From: Rhizobiaceae bacterium
Lineage (GTDB): Bacteria > Pseudomonadota > Alphaproteobacteria > Rhizobiales > Rhizobiaceae
Assembly (NCBI GenBank): GCA_016764155.1
Contig: JAESSK010000067.1
Coordinates: 2,027-23,251, forward strand
Direction: 5' to 3'
Length of the DNA stretch: 21,225 nucleotides
The notes beneath the pieces were generated by a model. That model did not search any database. It was not told the DNA's origin and saw only the letters and a list, made by a program, of their open reading frames with translations. Shown here piece after piece: positions 6,181 to 14,348 of the stretch (positions within the stretch are counted from its first letter, which is position 1; every line of letters begins with the position of its first letter). Position numbers and translations under genes: made by a program.

Positions 6181-7656
6181 CTAATGTCCGCCACCGCCGC
6201 CAGAGGCAGCAACGGTCATATCTCCACCTTCTCCAGAACCTGATGATCCCCCGCCCCCATAAATTGCGGCGGTAAGGTCAGCATCAGCAATCCAGAATTC
6301 CCGTTTTGCCTGAACAGACTGAAGGATGGTGTTGATTTTCGCCCGGGTATCCGCGAGCAGTTCGAATGTGTTGGTAATCATGCCATTATAGGTGAGCAGA
6401 GATTCTTCTTCGATCTTGCTTCGCAATGGCAAGACGCTGTTCCTGTAATGACGCGCGATCTGATAGGTAGAACGATAAGCTGTATATGCAGATCGTGCTT
6501 CTGATCGAATATTGATTGCCTTTTCCGCCAGCAGATTTGCAGCCTTCATATAAGCAAGTTCGGCTTTGCGCATTCTGGCTTTACCGGTATCAAATATTGG
6601 AATGACAAACTCTAACTCCACCTGAGGCGTGGTCGTTGTCTCTATGCCATCATCACCAAGTTCACGCTCCTTCTCTGCGCCTGTGATGATCTCGAGATCC
6701 GTTACATACCGAGTGGCTTCTGTTAGTCCATATGATCTGGCAACGGCTTCAAGTTCCAATTTTGCAACCTGCAAATCCACTCGCTTATGAAGAGCATCAG
6801 ATTCGATTGCCTTTTTCCGCTGTAGCTTGCGAGGATATCTGGGAAGTTTGTCCGGCACGAAATAGTCAACCTCGGTGCCCCATAGTCCCATAATCTTTGT
6901 GAGCTGTTCCTTTGCCAGTTTGGCTGCTAAACGAGCCTTGGCTTTTTGACCGGTAAGTTCGGAATAAAAAGCATGCTCACGAGCCTGTCCGCCCTTTGCA
7001 AGGGCCCCACTTTCACCCAACTTCTTGGCAAGTTCTGATGCAGCATCCGCGGCAATCTGAGCTTGATTGAGATAGTAAATATTCTCAAATGCCGAAACAG
7101 CATTGATCCATGCCTTACGAGTTTCACTGGCAATTGCCAGTGTCGCAAGGGCAGCTTTCAACTGCGCCTGTCTGAAGCGGGTATCAGCAACCGCAATGCG
7201 CTTATCCCTTGTGGCCAGTGCTAAAATATTTGTAGCAATCATGCCTTCAATTGCCCTGAACGCACCTAATCCAGGTTGAGAAATACCAAGAATACCAATT
7301 GAAATTTTGGGGTTCTCCAGCATGGTCTGTTGCCAAGCCTCAGCTGCCGACATACCAAGATCGGCATAAGACGCCTGTAGGCCTTTGTTATTAAGTAAAG
7401 CAACTTGAACAGCTGTATTGACGCTGATTGTGCGCTTATGGACAAGACCGTGAACGCGTTTCGAAAGCGCCTCGGCTTCTTGTTGGTTCTGCACCCAGAC
7501 GGTTTGCTTATTGGTTGCCTCGCGGGTTTTGTATGAGACCGTCGGGAATCCTGCATCAAGTGCAGCATATTCTTCAATATTGCTGTTAGCTACACAACCA
7601 GACAAGGCCAGCATCGACACCGTCGTGATCATCAAATTTTTGATTGAACCCGTCAT
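6181..7656 (-). CDS. TolC-family outer-membrane efflux lipoprotein (CusC-like)
   Basis: The 491-residue protein starts at ATG 7656 (AAGGAG) and overlaps the stop of the small lipoprotein gene by ATGA. A lipobox LSGC puts the lipidated Cys at residue 21. The body is long alpha-helical with Ala/Lys/Glu-rich heptads and two repeat halves (NNKGLQASYADLG near 90; HKRVDLQVAKLELEAV near 290), as in outer-membrane factors of RND pumps. The C-terminus is an unusual Gly/Ser-rich tail (GGGGSSGSGEGG and GGGGGH). TolC proteins form periplasm-spanning trimers that work with a membrane-fusion protein and inner-membrane pump. None is encoded nearby, so it must borrow a partner or act differently. Copper is the likely cargo by context. 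Confidence 0.88.
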   Translation of the reverse strand: MTGSIKNLMITTVSMLALSGCVANSNIEEYAALDAGFPTVSYKTREATNKQTVWVQNQQEAEALSKRVHGLVHKRTISVNTAVQVALLNNKGLQASYADLGMSAAEAWQQTMLENPKISIGILGISQPGLGAFRAIEGMIATNILALATRDKRIAVADTRFRQAQLKAALATLAIASETRKAWINAVSAFENIYYLNQAQIAADAASELAKKLGESGALAKGGQAREHAFYSELTGQKAKARLAAKLAKEQLTKIMGLWGTEVDYFVPDKLPRYPRKLQRKKAIESDALHKRVDLQVAKLELEAVARSYGLTEATRYVTDLEIITGAEKERELGDDGIETTTTPQVELEFVIPIFDTGKARMRKAELAYMKAANLLAEKAINIRSEARSAYTAYRSTYQIARHYRNSVLPLRSKIEEESLLTYNGMITNTFELLADTRAKINTILQSVQAKREFWIADADLTAAIYGGGGSSGSGEGGDMTVAASGGGGGH

Positions 7657-7883
7657 GACTTATCTCCTTTTACCGGAGATTGCTCATCATTGAGCTTGCG
7701 CCATGGTCTTGGATCGACCGGATCGCGATGATTATAGTCACCGATTATATTTGTTGGATGGGTCTGCTTGATCCCAACATGCGCATCCGCAGCATCGCGG
7801 TATGCTAATACCTCCGGGGGAAATGTAGACGCACAGCCACCCAGACCCGCGGACAAAAGCCCGACTAATACTATATTTTTCAT
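7653..7883 (-). CDS. Small lipoprotein, function unknown
   Basis: ATG 7883 (AGGTAA upstream) yields 76 residues; a start eight codons earlier is possible but would spoil the signal peptide. MKNIVLVGLLSAGLGGCAS is a classic lipoprotein signal with lipidated Cys17. The remainder is polar and Pro/Asp/His-rich (NYHRD-like, RDPVDPRPWRKL), with no recognised domain. Its stop overlaps the TolC-family start (ATGA), which indicates translational coupling. It may be an accessory of that outer-membrane protein. Similar short lipoproteins ahead of TolC genes are seen in copper clusters as far as I know, but no function is established. Confidence 0.7.
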   Translation of the reverse strand: MKNIVLVGLLSAGLGGCASTFPPEVLAYRDAADAHVGIKQTHPTNIIGDYNHRDPVDPRPWRKLNDEQSPVKGDKS

Positions 7884-7953
7884 TGATTTTGTTACCTGAA
7901 AATACACTTCGAGTTCATCTGCGGTGAAAACTCATTCCAGCCACAAATGTCAA

Positions 7954-7969
7954 AACCTCACGCGAGGTT
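7954..7969 (-). terminator. Small hairpin between the Cys/His-rich gene and the lipoprotein gene
   Basis: AACCTC-ACGC-GAGGTT is a perfect 6-bp stem with a tetraloop, 9 bp beyond the end of the upstream gene. On the minus strand it is followed by only two more Ts, so it may be an attenuator or RNA-stability element rather than a full terminator. Confidence 0.3.
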
Positions 7970-7977
7970 GAATGTAT

Positions 7978-8379
7978 TCAGGTTTTTGGTGGGCGAAGTT
8001 GTGTATCCCACCCAGACGGCAGGAGCAATCTATGTGCAGGCAAGATGTATGATTCTGATGGATTTACAATTATTTTGGATCGAGCATCAGCGACAATTGC
8101 TGCGCTGCAATTAAGCGAGCAGCAATCATCCGGTGACATTCCATCATGCGTGTGAGAGTTACTCTCCACAATCTCTTCGCTATCATGAATGGACAGATTT
8201 TGCTGGTCTTCATGTTGCAGCTTCACAGAATGCGACATTTCAATTGTCTGTATATGAGCGTCAGATTGCAACATATTTGATGCGTTGGAACCTGAAACAG
8301 GAATCAGCACCAGTGATAAAATCATCACCAGTGACACCTGTATTTTAGCCCAATTCATAAATTTCAGTCTGATCAACAT
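7978..8379 (-). CDS. Small exported Cys/His-rich protein with RPP C-terminus, function unknown
   Basis: I choose ATG 8379 (133 residues; CGGAAA upstream); ATG 8358 and a TTG at 8415 are alternatives. An N-terminal hydrophobic segment (about residues 12-30) looks like a signal peptide or anchor. The mature part is rich in His and acidic residues (HSVKLQHEDQQ, SHTHDGM), followed by DDCCSLNC with Cys86, Cys87 and Cys91. The C-terminus closes with LRPPKT. The same plan, a His/Cys cluster followed about 40 residues later by RPP, recurs in the gene at 18988-19344. It is the first gene after a CueR-type promoter (8496-8526), which strongly suggests a copper-linked role such as metal binding in the periplasm. 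No named family is recognised with confidence. Confidence 0.65.
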   Translation of the reverse strand: MLIRLKFMNWAKIQVSLVMILSLVLIPVSGSNASNMLQSDAHIQTIEMSHSVKLQHEDQQNLSIHDSEEIVESNSHTHDGMSPDDCCSLNCSAAIVADARSKIIVNPSESYILPAHRLLLPSGWDTQLRPPKT

Positions 8380-8495
8380 AGTTTCCGTAATTACACTTCG
8401 AAGAAAATTCGTCAACTAACAAAATGGTAATCTCCTGCAAATTTCTGTGAATACGCAGGTTTCAAGTGAATGCTGAGCCCATGCTACAAAGCCTC

Positions 8496-8526
8496 TGGAT
8501 AGGTGTTTCATCAGCAGGAAGGTCAA
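8496..8526 (-). promoter_or_regulatory. CueR/MerR-type copper promoter for the TolC/oxidase operon
   Basis: On the minus strand -35 TTGACC (8526-8521), a 19-bp spacer TTCCTGCTGATGAAACACC, and -10 TATCCA (8501-8496). The long 19-bp spacer and the ACCTTCC left half-site match CueR targets; the right half (GAAACAC) is degenerate. It shares more than 20 bp of near-identity, including AT-rich sequence upstream of -35, with the promoter at 19723-19753. Confidence 0.65.
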
Positions 8527-8730
8527 GTGAGTTGAAAACTCAATTTTTAAACAACGAAAGAAATATTTCCAAATCATTACGGCTTGGTATTTTCAGAATC
8601 AACGTAAATAACTGATCCACCAAGAACATAGGATTTGGAATGAATTCAACCTTCAAGCTCGACACAAGAAGTAGATTAATTGGCTCCCAGCCGATGATCT
8701 GAAAAAAATCAAATACATAGAAAACATGCA

Positions 8731-8761
8731 TTGACATTCCTCCTACTGGAAGCCCCATCTT
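8731..8761 (+). promoter_or_regulatory. CueR/MerR-type copper promoter for copA
   Basis: -35 TTGACA (8731-8736), 19-bp spacer TTCCTCCTACTGGAAGCCC, -10 CATCTT (8756-8761). The core TTCC-N7-GGAA is a good dyad centred in the stretched spacer, as expected for activation by a copper-sensing MerR-family protein. Transcription would start near 8768, about 80 bp before copA. Confidence 0.75.
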
Positions 8762-8850
8762 GCCATGAAATGGAGTTTTGAGAACAATTTTCCGTTCATT
8801 ACGTGGTTTCTCATTCTGCATTTCAGATTAACAAATGGAGTTACACCTCA

Positions 8851-11328
8851 ATGGCCGACGCCGACCACAACCATGAGCATACCAAGCTACCTGACGTGCC
8901 TATCGTCCGTGATCCAGTGTGCGGAATGACTGTTGATCCGGAAGCTGGTAAGCCACACCATGAGCACGGTGGGCATGACTACCATTTTTGCAACCCGAAT
9001 TGTCTTGATAAATTCGTCGCTGATCCAGATGCTTTCATCGCCTCTACTGATGTGGTTTGCGGAATGAGCGTTGATCGCGCCACCGCAAAATACATGTCTA
9101 AACATGTCGGAGAACGGTTCTATTTCTGTTCATCCGGGTGTCAGACAAAATTTGAGAACGAACCTGAAAAATATCTGGAGGGACGCCCGGCCCCTGACGT
9201 CATGCCTGAAGGAACATTATATACCTGCCCCATGGATCCTGAAATCATTCAGGAAGGCCCGGGAGATTGTCCTATATGTGGCATGGCCCTAGAGCCAATG
9301 GGCATCCCGCCTGCGGATGCGGGTCCTAACCCGGAACTGGTGGATTTCACCCGAAGGTTTTGGGTTGGTGCGGCATTGGTTATTCCTCTTCTCATCGTAA
9401 CAATGGCACCTATGATTGGTATCCCTATACGGGACTGGCTTGGCGAGCGCTCCAGTATTCTACTTGAACTTGCTCTTGCGACGCCTGTGGTTTTGTGGTG
9501 CGCGGCGCCTTTTTTCAAACGGGGTTGGACCTCGGTTGTAACAGGCAATTTGAACATGTGGACATTGATAATGCTCGGCGTCGGTGCAGCCTATGGTTTC
9601 AGTGTTGTGGCCACCATTGCACCTGGAATTTTCCCAGAAGCTTTTCGTGATGTTGGCGGCAATGTTGCCGTTTATTTCGAAGCAGCAGCAGTCATTGTCG
9701 TGCTGGTCTTACTGGGGCAGTTGCTCGAACTGCGCGCGCGTGAGCGCACTGGTGGAGCAATCAGGGCTTTGCTAGACCTTGCACCGAAGACTGCCTTGAT
9801 TGTGTTGCCCGATGGAACAGAAGAAGAAATCTCGCTGGAAGATGTGGTCGTTGGCGATCATCTCAGAGTTCGTCCTGGAGGAAGTATTCCGGTAGATGGT
9901 GTTGTGTTGAGTGGCCATTCTTCGGTTGATGAGTCTATGTTGTCTGGCGAACCGATGCCCGTTGAGAAAACGGCTGGTGATGATGTAACCGGAGCCACCG
10001 TCAATAAAAACGGAACCCTTATAATTGAGGCAAGCAAGGTCGGCGCAGATACGGTTTTATCGCAAATTGTCGACATGGTTGCCCAAGCTCAACGCAGTCG
10101 TGCACCGATACAAAAACTGGTGGATACGGTAGCGGGATATTTCGTACCGGTTGTCGTGCTTGCATCCGTTATCGCATTTATTGTCTGGGCCATCTGGGGT
10201 CCGGAACCATCGCTGGCCTATGCTTTGGTCGCATCGGTGTCCGTTCTCATAATCGCTTGCCCCTGTGCTCTGGGATTGGCAACGCCAATGTCAATTATGG
10301 TCTCGACTGGGCGTGGAGCGCAGGCCGGGGTTCTGATTAAAAACGCAGAAATGTTGGAGCGGTTCGCAAAAGTTGACATTCTGATTGTTGACAAGACAGG
10401 AACGCTTACAGAAGGACGACCGAAATTTAAAACAGTAATCCCTGAAAATGGATTCTCTGGAAAAGAGTTGCTGGGTTTTGCCGCTAGTCTGGAGAAAGGT
10501 TCGGAACATCCACTCGCCGAAGCAATTGTATCGGGTGCAAAGGACGCCGGTCTGGAACTGCACGAAGCAGAAAACTTTGAATCAGTAACGGGCATGGGTG
10601 TCAGGGGCATCATTGATGGGAAGAAAGTTGCTCTCGGCAATGCAAGACTTCTTGAAGACATGCATCTTGAGATTGGCGAGCTTTCCGAACTTGCCGACAA
10701 AAAGCGCGATGAGGGAGAGACTGTGATGTTTATTGTCGTTGACGAGATCGTTGCGGGTTTGATTGCTGTTGCAGATCCAATCAAAAAAACAACCGCCGCT
10801 GCGCTAGAATCACTCCATCGCGAAGGCCTTAGAATTGTGATGGTTACGGGCGATAACGAACGCACAGCAAATAACGTCGCAGCACAACTGGCCATCGACG
10901 AAATCAGGGCCGATGTATTACCGGAGGGCAAGGTCGAAATTGTCCGTTCGTTTCAAAGTGCAGGCCACAAGGTTGCCATGGCCGGTGATGGTGTGAACGA
11001 CGCCCCGGCTCTTGCGCAGGCAGACGTTGGAATTGCAATGGGAACAGGAGCAGACGTTGCCATTGAGAGCGCCGGAATAACACTCATCAAGGGAGACTTG
11101 AACGGCATTGTAAGAGCGCGACGGCTGGCGCATGCCACAATGCGCAACATCAAACAAAATCTGTTCTTTGCATTTATATACAACGCACTCGGCGTCCCCA
11201 TCGCAGCGGGAATTCTCTATCCGGTTTTCGGCTTACTGTTGTCCCCTATGATAGCAGCAGCGGCAATGAGCCTGTCGTCGGTTTCTGTCATCGGTAACGC
11301 GTTGAGATTAAGGTCCGCAAAATTATAA
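8851..11328 (+). CDS. copA: Cu(I)-exporting P1B-type ATPase with two YHS domains and a heavy-metal-binding domain
   Basis: ATG 8851 behind GGAG gives 825 residues; the GTG at 8803 lies in the leader. Instead of the usual CXXC metal-binding (HMA) domain, the N-terminus has a His-rich start and two YHS units (DPVCGM to FCNPNC, about 20-60; VVCGM to FCSSGC, about 68-110). A TCPMDP...CPICGM heavy-metal-binding domain follows at 125-144. The P-type core has CPC at 470-472 ([11 protein letters not shown]) in the ion path, the phosphorylated Asp514 (DKTGTLTEG), the SEHPLAEA nucleotide-binding motif and [10 protein letters not shown]. The last helices contain YN and MSLSS, which mark the Cu(I) subgroup. 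It pumps cytosolic Cu(I) to the periplasm with ATP. It has its own copper promoter at 8731 and is followed by cueR after 18 bp. Confidence 0.96.
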   Translation: MADADHNHEHTKLPDVPIVRDPVCGMTVDPEAGKPHHEHGGHDYHFCNPNCLDKFVADPDAFIASTDVVCGMSVDRATAKYMSKHVGERFYFCSSGCQTKFENEPEKYLEGRPAPDVMPEGTLYTCPMDPEIIQEGPGDCPICGMALEPMGIPPADAGPNPELVDFTRRFWVGAALVIPLLIVTMAPMIGIPIRDWLGERSSILLELALATPVVLWCAAPFFKRGWTSVVTGNLNMWTLIMLGVGAAYGFSVVATIAPGIFPEAFRDVGGNVAVYFEAAAVIVVLVLLGQLLELRARERTGGAIRALLDLAPKTALIVLPDGTEEEISLEDVVVGDHLRVRPGGSIPVDGVVLSGHSSVDESMLSGEPMPVEKTAGDDVTGATVNKNGTLIIEASKVGADTVLSQIVDMVAQAQRSRAPIQKLVDTVAGYFVPVVVLASVIAFIVWAIWGPEPSLAYALVASVSVLIIACPCALGLATPMSIMVSTGRGAQAGVLIKNAEMLERFAKVDILIVDKTGTLTEGRPKFKTVIPENGFSGKELLGFAASLEKGSEHPLAEAIVSGAKDAGLELHEAENFESVTGMGVRGIIDGKKVALGNARLLEDMHLEIGELSELADKKRDEGETVMFIVVDEIVAGLIAVADPIKKTTAAALESLHREGLRIVMVTGDNERTANNVAAQLAIDEIRADVLPEGKVEIVRSFQSAGHKVAMAGDGVNDAPALAQADVGIAMGTGADVAIESAGITLIKGDLNGIVRARRLAHATMRNIKQNLFFAFIYNALGVPIAAGILYPVFGLLLSPMIAAAAMSLSSVSVIGNALRLRSAKL

Positions 11329-11346
11329 GCGTAGAAAGGAAAAACA

Positions 11347-11745
11347 ATGAACATAGGTGATGCTTCCAAAGCAAGTGGTCTACCGGCAAAAACTATACGC
11401 TATTACGAGGATATTGGACTGGTCAAACCACACCGACTTGAAAATGGCTACCGTATGTTTGACGGCGACCAACTGAATAAATTAAAATTCCTTCAAAGGG
11501 CGCGGGGCATAGGATTTACCGTGGAAGAATGTCGAGCACTGCTTGCATTGTATGAAGACAAAAACCGAACCAGTGCAGACGTTAAAAACATCGCCCAAAA
11601 CCGTTTGGGCGATATTGATCGAAAGATGCAGGAACTTCAGTCAATGAGAACCTTGCTCCATCATCTTGTCAGCTCTTGCCAAGGAGACGACAGGCCAGAT
11701 TGTCCAATTCTTGATGACTTGGCTGATGTTGCTCCAGTGCATTAA
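11347..11745 (+). CDS. cueR: CueR, copper-responsive MerR-family regulator
   Basis: The 132-residue protein begins at ATG 11347 after AAAGGA. Residues 1-38 form the MerR helix-turn-helix (MNIGDASKASGLPAKTIRYY, then GLVKPHR, GYRMF). A dimerisation helix spans about 80-108. The metal loop CQGDDRPDC places Cys111 and Cys119 seven residues apart, as in E. coli CueR Cys112/Cys120 and HmrR, which coordinate one Cu(I) linearly. Family members twist 19-bp-spacer promoters to activate transcription, and three such promoters exist in this window. The gene is 18 bp after copA, so it is probably cotranscribed with and autoregulated through the copA promoter. Silver or gold sensing is possible, as for other CueR proteins. 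Confidence 0.95.
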   Translation: MNIGDASKASGLPAKTIRYYEDIGLVKPHRLENGYRMFDGDQLNKLKFLQRARGIGFTVEECRALLALYEDKNRTSADVKNIAQNRLGDIDRKMQELQSMRTLLHHLVSSCQGDDRPDCPILDDLADVAPVH

Positions 11746-11778
11746 CTCCGTATCAATATCACAAAAGGATCGTGTCAA

Positions 11779-12192
11779 ATGTCTATCATGGCCAATCTGC
11801 CAAAATATCTTGTTATTGCCGTAACGGTTGGCAGTGTCATTGTCATCGTTAGCAAAATGACAAAATCGAATAAACCGGATGTTTCCGTAGCGGTAAACGT
11901 TCCCGCACTTTCGAAGGAAGCCGTCCAAGGTCAGCAACTATTCGATGACAATTGCTCTGCCTGTCATGGCAAGAGTGCTGCAGGTAGCGACAAGGGGCCA
12001 CCGCTCATTCATAAAATTTATGAACCGAACCATCACGGAGATGGTGCTTTTCAAATGGCCGCCAAGCGAGGAGCGCGAGCGCATCACTGGAAGTTTGGTA
12101 ACATGCCAGCCCAACCTCAGGTCAAACCAAATGAGGTCGCAGCCATTGTTCGATACGTCCGTGAATTACAGCGTGCAAACGGCATATATTAA
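11779..12192 (+). CDS. Membrane-anchored class I cytochrome c
   Basis: ATG 11779 follows AAAGGA and yields 137 residues. An uncleaved N-terminal helix (about 8-26) anchors it to the inner membrane. The single haem motif CSACH lies at 59-63, and Met109 (FGNMPAQP) is the likely sixth ligand. The segment YEPNHHGDGAFQMAA with HHW beyond it is typical of a group of small c-type cytochromes found beside copper oxidases. It likely carries single electrons in the periplasm. It follows cueR by 33 bp and precedes two small membrane protein genes, all before a terminator at 12871. An electron-transfer link to the multicopper oxidases or a terminal oxidase is suggested by context only. Confidence 0.85.
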   Translation: MSIMANLPKYLVIAVTVGSVIVIVSKMTKSNKPDVSVAVNVPALSKEAVQGQQLFDDNCSACHGKSAAGSDKGPPLIHKIYEPNHHGDGAFQMAAKRGARAHHWKFGNMPAQPQVKPNEVAAIVRYVRELQRANGIY

Positions 12193-12256
12193 CTGGATGA
12201 GGAAGCATCAAATCCTATGAAATATCTAGCATCATGTTCATATGAGGGAGAGATGC

Positions 12257-12730
12257 ATGTCTGATGCAATGAACAAGCTGGTTGATTCCGTCGAATTCAA
12301 TTTAGTGATATTTTCCTTTCTACTACACTTTATTTGGGAATTTGTTCAGGCACCTACCTATGCTGGAATGATTGAGTTAAATCACTGGGATGGCATCAAA
12401 CTTTGCATGTCAGCAACTTTTGGAGATGTAGGATTCGCACTGACCGCATACTGGATCACTTCAGCAATAGCGCGTTCGAGATCATGGGTTCTTCATCCTA
12501 CCTTGAATAATTTACTATTATTTCTGTCGGTTGGCATAGCACTGACTATCGGGTTTGAGTACTACTACACCAACATTTCACTGCGCTGGACTTACTCAGA
12601 GTTGATGCCCTTGGTTCCGCCATTTGGGACGGGGCTTAGTCCACTTTTGCAGTGGATAATTATCCCGGTATTGGTTCTATGGTTCACCCGACGACAACTA
12701 CCTCAAACTGACGAAGGAGCAAGATTATGA
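12257..12730 (+). CDS. Four-helix integral membrane protein, function unknown
   Basis: I start at ATG 12257, directly behind GGGAGAG, rather than ATG 12242, which has no ribosome site; this gives 157 residues. Four hydrophobic stretches are seen: about 17-34 (NLVIFSFLLHFIWEFV), 60-75, 87-104 (NNLLLFLSVGIALTIGFEYY) and 128-146. Charged and aromatic residues lie between them (HFIWEFVQ; YYTNISLRWTYSELMP). I do not recognise the family. Its stop overlaps the start of the following 39-residue ORF (ATGA), so the two are translationally coupled. The position between cytochrome c and that microprotein in the copA-cueR unit suggests a membrane role in the copper response. Confidence 0.7.
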   Translation: MSDAMNKLVDSVEFNLVIFSFLLHFIWEFVQAPTYAGMIELNHWDGIKLCMSATFGDVGFALTAYWITSAIARSRSWVLHPTLNNLLLFLSVGIALTIGFEYYYTNISLRWTYSELMPLVPPFGTGLSPLLQWIIIPVLVLWFTRRQLPQTDEGARL

Positions 12731-12846
12731 TTGGCGACAGTATGATGACAGGAAATGGCATGTGGTTCGGCGGAGTGGGTATGTTGCTCATAGCGGTGTT
12801 GGTCGTTTTATCCATTGCTGCACTGGTCAAATATCTGATGAAATAG
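12727..12846 (+). CDS. 39-residue Met/Gly-rich single-helix membrane microprotein
   Basis: The frame starts at ATG 12727 inside the stop of the preceding gene (ATGA overlap), with GAAGGAGC upstream as ribosome site. It encodes MIGDSMMTGNGMWFGGVGM, then a helix (LLIAVLVVLSIAALV) ending in KYLMK. The Met-rich, Gly-rich N-terminus before a single helix resembles tiny proteins often found in copper and silver resistance operons. Such Met residues could offer Cu(I) ligands, but this is inference. Translational coupling, the copper context and the terminator just beyond support it being a real gene. Confidence 0.65.
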   Translation: MIGDSMMTGNGMWFGGVGMLLIAVLVVLSIAALVKYLMK

Positions 12847-12870
12847 CTATTTATTGCGAGGCCGTTGGCA

Positions 12871-12904
12871 TTTGTTGCAGCTGTTGCGCAACAAAGAATT
12901 TTTT
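12871..12904 (+). terminator. Intrinsic terminator of the copA-cueR-cytochrome unit
   Basis: TTTGTTGC (12871-12878) and GCAACAAA (12888-12895) form a perfect 8-bp stem with a 9-nt loop, followed by GAA and a run of six Ts (12899-12904). It lies 24 bp beyond the microprotein stop and marks the end of the plus-strand copper unit. Confidence 0.8.
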
Positions 12905-13007
12905 ACTCACTCCCAACTAACTGCCTCTTTTTTTGAGCAGATTACCAATTACTACATTGCATCGACACTTTAAATCTTGATCACCATAACCAAAGGAATT
13001 GATTATT

Positions 13008-14336
13008 ATGAAAGGTATGCACGAATACAAACCTAACAGCATTTCATTGTGGGGTGCTGTTGCCCTAGGCACCGGTGTCATGATCGGTGCTGGTATTTTT
13101 GCGCTAACGGGGCAAGTTGCCGAACTGGCAGGGAATGCCTTTCCGCTTGTTTTTTTAGTGGCGGCAATTGTGACGGCGTTTAGCGCCTATTCTTATATCA
13201 AAATGTCAAATGCATATCCCTCGGCTGGTGGCATCGCGATGATACTCCAAAAAGCTTATGGACGTGGGTTAGTTGCTGCCGTTTGCTCATTGCTTATGGC
13301 ACTATCCATGGTGATAAATGAGGCTCTTGTTGCGCGTACATTCGGCACATATTCTATCCAGTTATTTGGCCCAACAAACCCCGATATTTGGGTGCCGGCT
13401 CTAGCTGTTTTGTTGTTAATTGTCGCATTTTTGATTAATGTTTCCGGGAATAAAACGGTAAGCGCTGTCTCAATAGCCTTATCTGCGATAAAAATTCTGG
13501 GCATCGCTATTCTGGCGTTTGCCGGGTTGTGGATTGCTGGGGGGATTGGTGGCGAACTTCAGTCACTCAAATCTACTGATATTGCAGAAATCGGTTTTTT
13601 AGCTGCTCTTGCTCCGGCTATTCTTGCCTATAAGGGCTTCACAACAATCACGAATAGCGGAGGCGAAGTTGTTGAACCCCATCGAAATGTAGGCCGAGCT
13701 ATAATCATTTCCCTAGCCATTTGTACGATAATTTATCTATTGGTGAGTTTGGCGGTGGGTGCAAATCTCAATCTGGCTGAGATTATTGCTGCCCGGGATT
13801 TCGCACTTGCACAAGCAGCGCGCCCGGCACTGGGAAATTTGGGACTGACCCTGACTGTTATCCTAGCTGTTATTGCCACCGCATCCGGCGTCATCGCAAG
13901 CATTTTTGCAGTTTCGCGCATGTTGACCATGCTTACGGAAATGAAACTGGTACCCCACAGCCATTTCGGAATGAAAGGACCACTCAAATTTCACTTGCTG
14001 GTCTATACAGTGGTGATCGCGATTGTCCTTACGGTGTTTCTCGACCTTACCCGCATTGCTTCCCTTGGCGCGATCTTATATCTTGTGATGGACATAGCCA
14101 TTCACTGGGGCATCCTTCGATATATGCGAAAAGAAGTATCTGCAAATCCAGTAATTCTGGTAACGGCCATCCTGCTGGATGTTGTGGTGCTTGCCGCGTT
14201 TCTAATAGTGAAGGCCCAAACAGATATCGCAATTATATGGATGGCATTGGCTACCCTTGTTGCTGTGATTGGAATGGAATGGTGGTTTCTGCGTACCCAG
14301 ACAGAACAAACAACCTCTACTCATATGCACCACTGA
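13008..14336 (+). CDS. APC-superfamily amino acid/polyamine-type permease
   Basis: ATG 13008 with AAAGGA 10 nt upstream gives 442 residues; a TTG at 12999 is a weaker choice. About twelve hydrophobic helices are apparent. The first unwound helix carries GTGVMIGAGIFALTG, the substrate backbone-binding motif of APC transporters. AYKGFTTITNSGGEVVEPHR in the middle is also typical. The final helices are followed by a short tail ending in THMHH, a possible metal-binding end. Substrate cannot be told from sequence. It comes after the terminator at 12871 and so probably has its own promoter in 12905-13000, which I could not define. It converges with the Rieske gene, leaving only 12 bp. A role in exporting or importing a copper-binding amino acid is speculation. 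Confidence 0.88.
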   Translation: MKGMHEYKPNSISLWGAVALGTGVMIGAGIFALTGQVAELAGNAFPLVFLVAAIVTAFSAYSYIKMSNAYPSAGGIAMILQKAYGRGLVAAVCSLLMALSMVINEALVARTFGTYSIQLFGPTNPDIWVPALAVLLLIVAFLINVSGNKTVSAVSIALSAIKILGIAILAFAGLWIAGGIGGELQSLKSTDIAEIGFLAALAPAILAYKGFTTITNSGGEVVEPHRNVGRAIIISLAICTIIYLLVSLAVGANLNLAEIIAARDFALAQAARPALGNLGLTLTVILAVIATASGVIASIFAVSRMLTMLTEMKLVPHSHFGMKGPLKFHLLVYTVVIAIVLTVFLDLTRIASLGAILYLVMDIAIHWGILRYMRKEVSANPVILVTAILLDVVVLAAFLIVKAQTDIAIIWMALATLVAVIGMEWWFLRTQTEQTTSTHMHH

Positions 14337-14348
14337 GCAAGCCATAAA

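Larger units (their letters stand above)
8380..8850. other. Divergent intergenic region between the two copper transcription units
   Basis: These 471 bp hold the minus-strand promoter at 8496-8526 and the plus-strand copA promoter at 8731-8761. The part between (8527-8730) is AT-rich. A minus-strand open frame (8540-8731, about 63 residues, hydrophobic) runs through it, but it has no recognisable domain and its apparent ribosome site is the operator itself, so I do not call it a gene. Confidence 0.5.

Noticed and set aside
8540..8821. A 93-codon minus-strand frame between the divergent copper promoters
   Set aside because: It overlaps the copA promoter, its apparent ribosome site is the operator sequence, and the hydrophobic product resembles no family.
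10218..10931. A 237-codon minus-strand frame inside copA
   Set aside because: It is Ser/Ala-rich antisense shadow of a well-supported ATPase gene.
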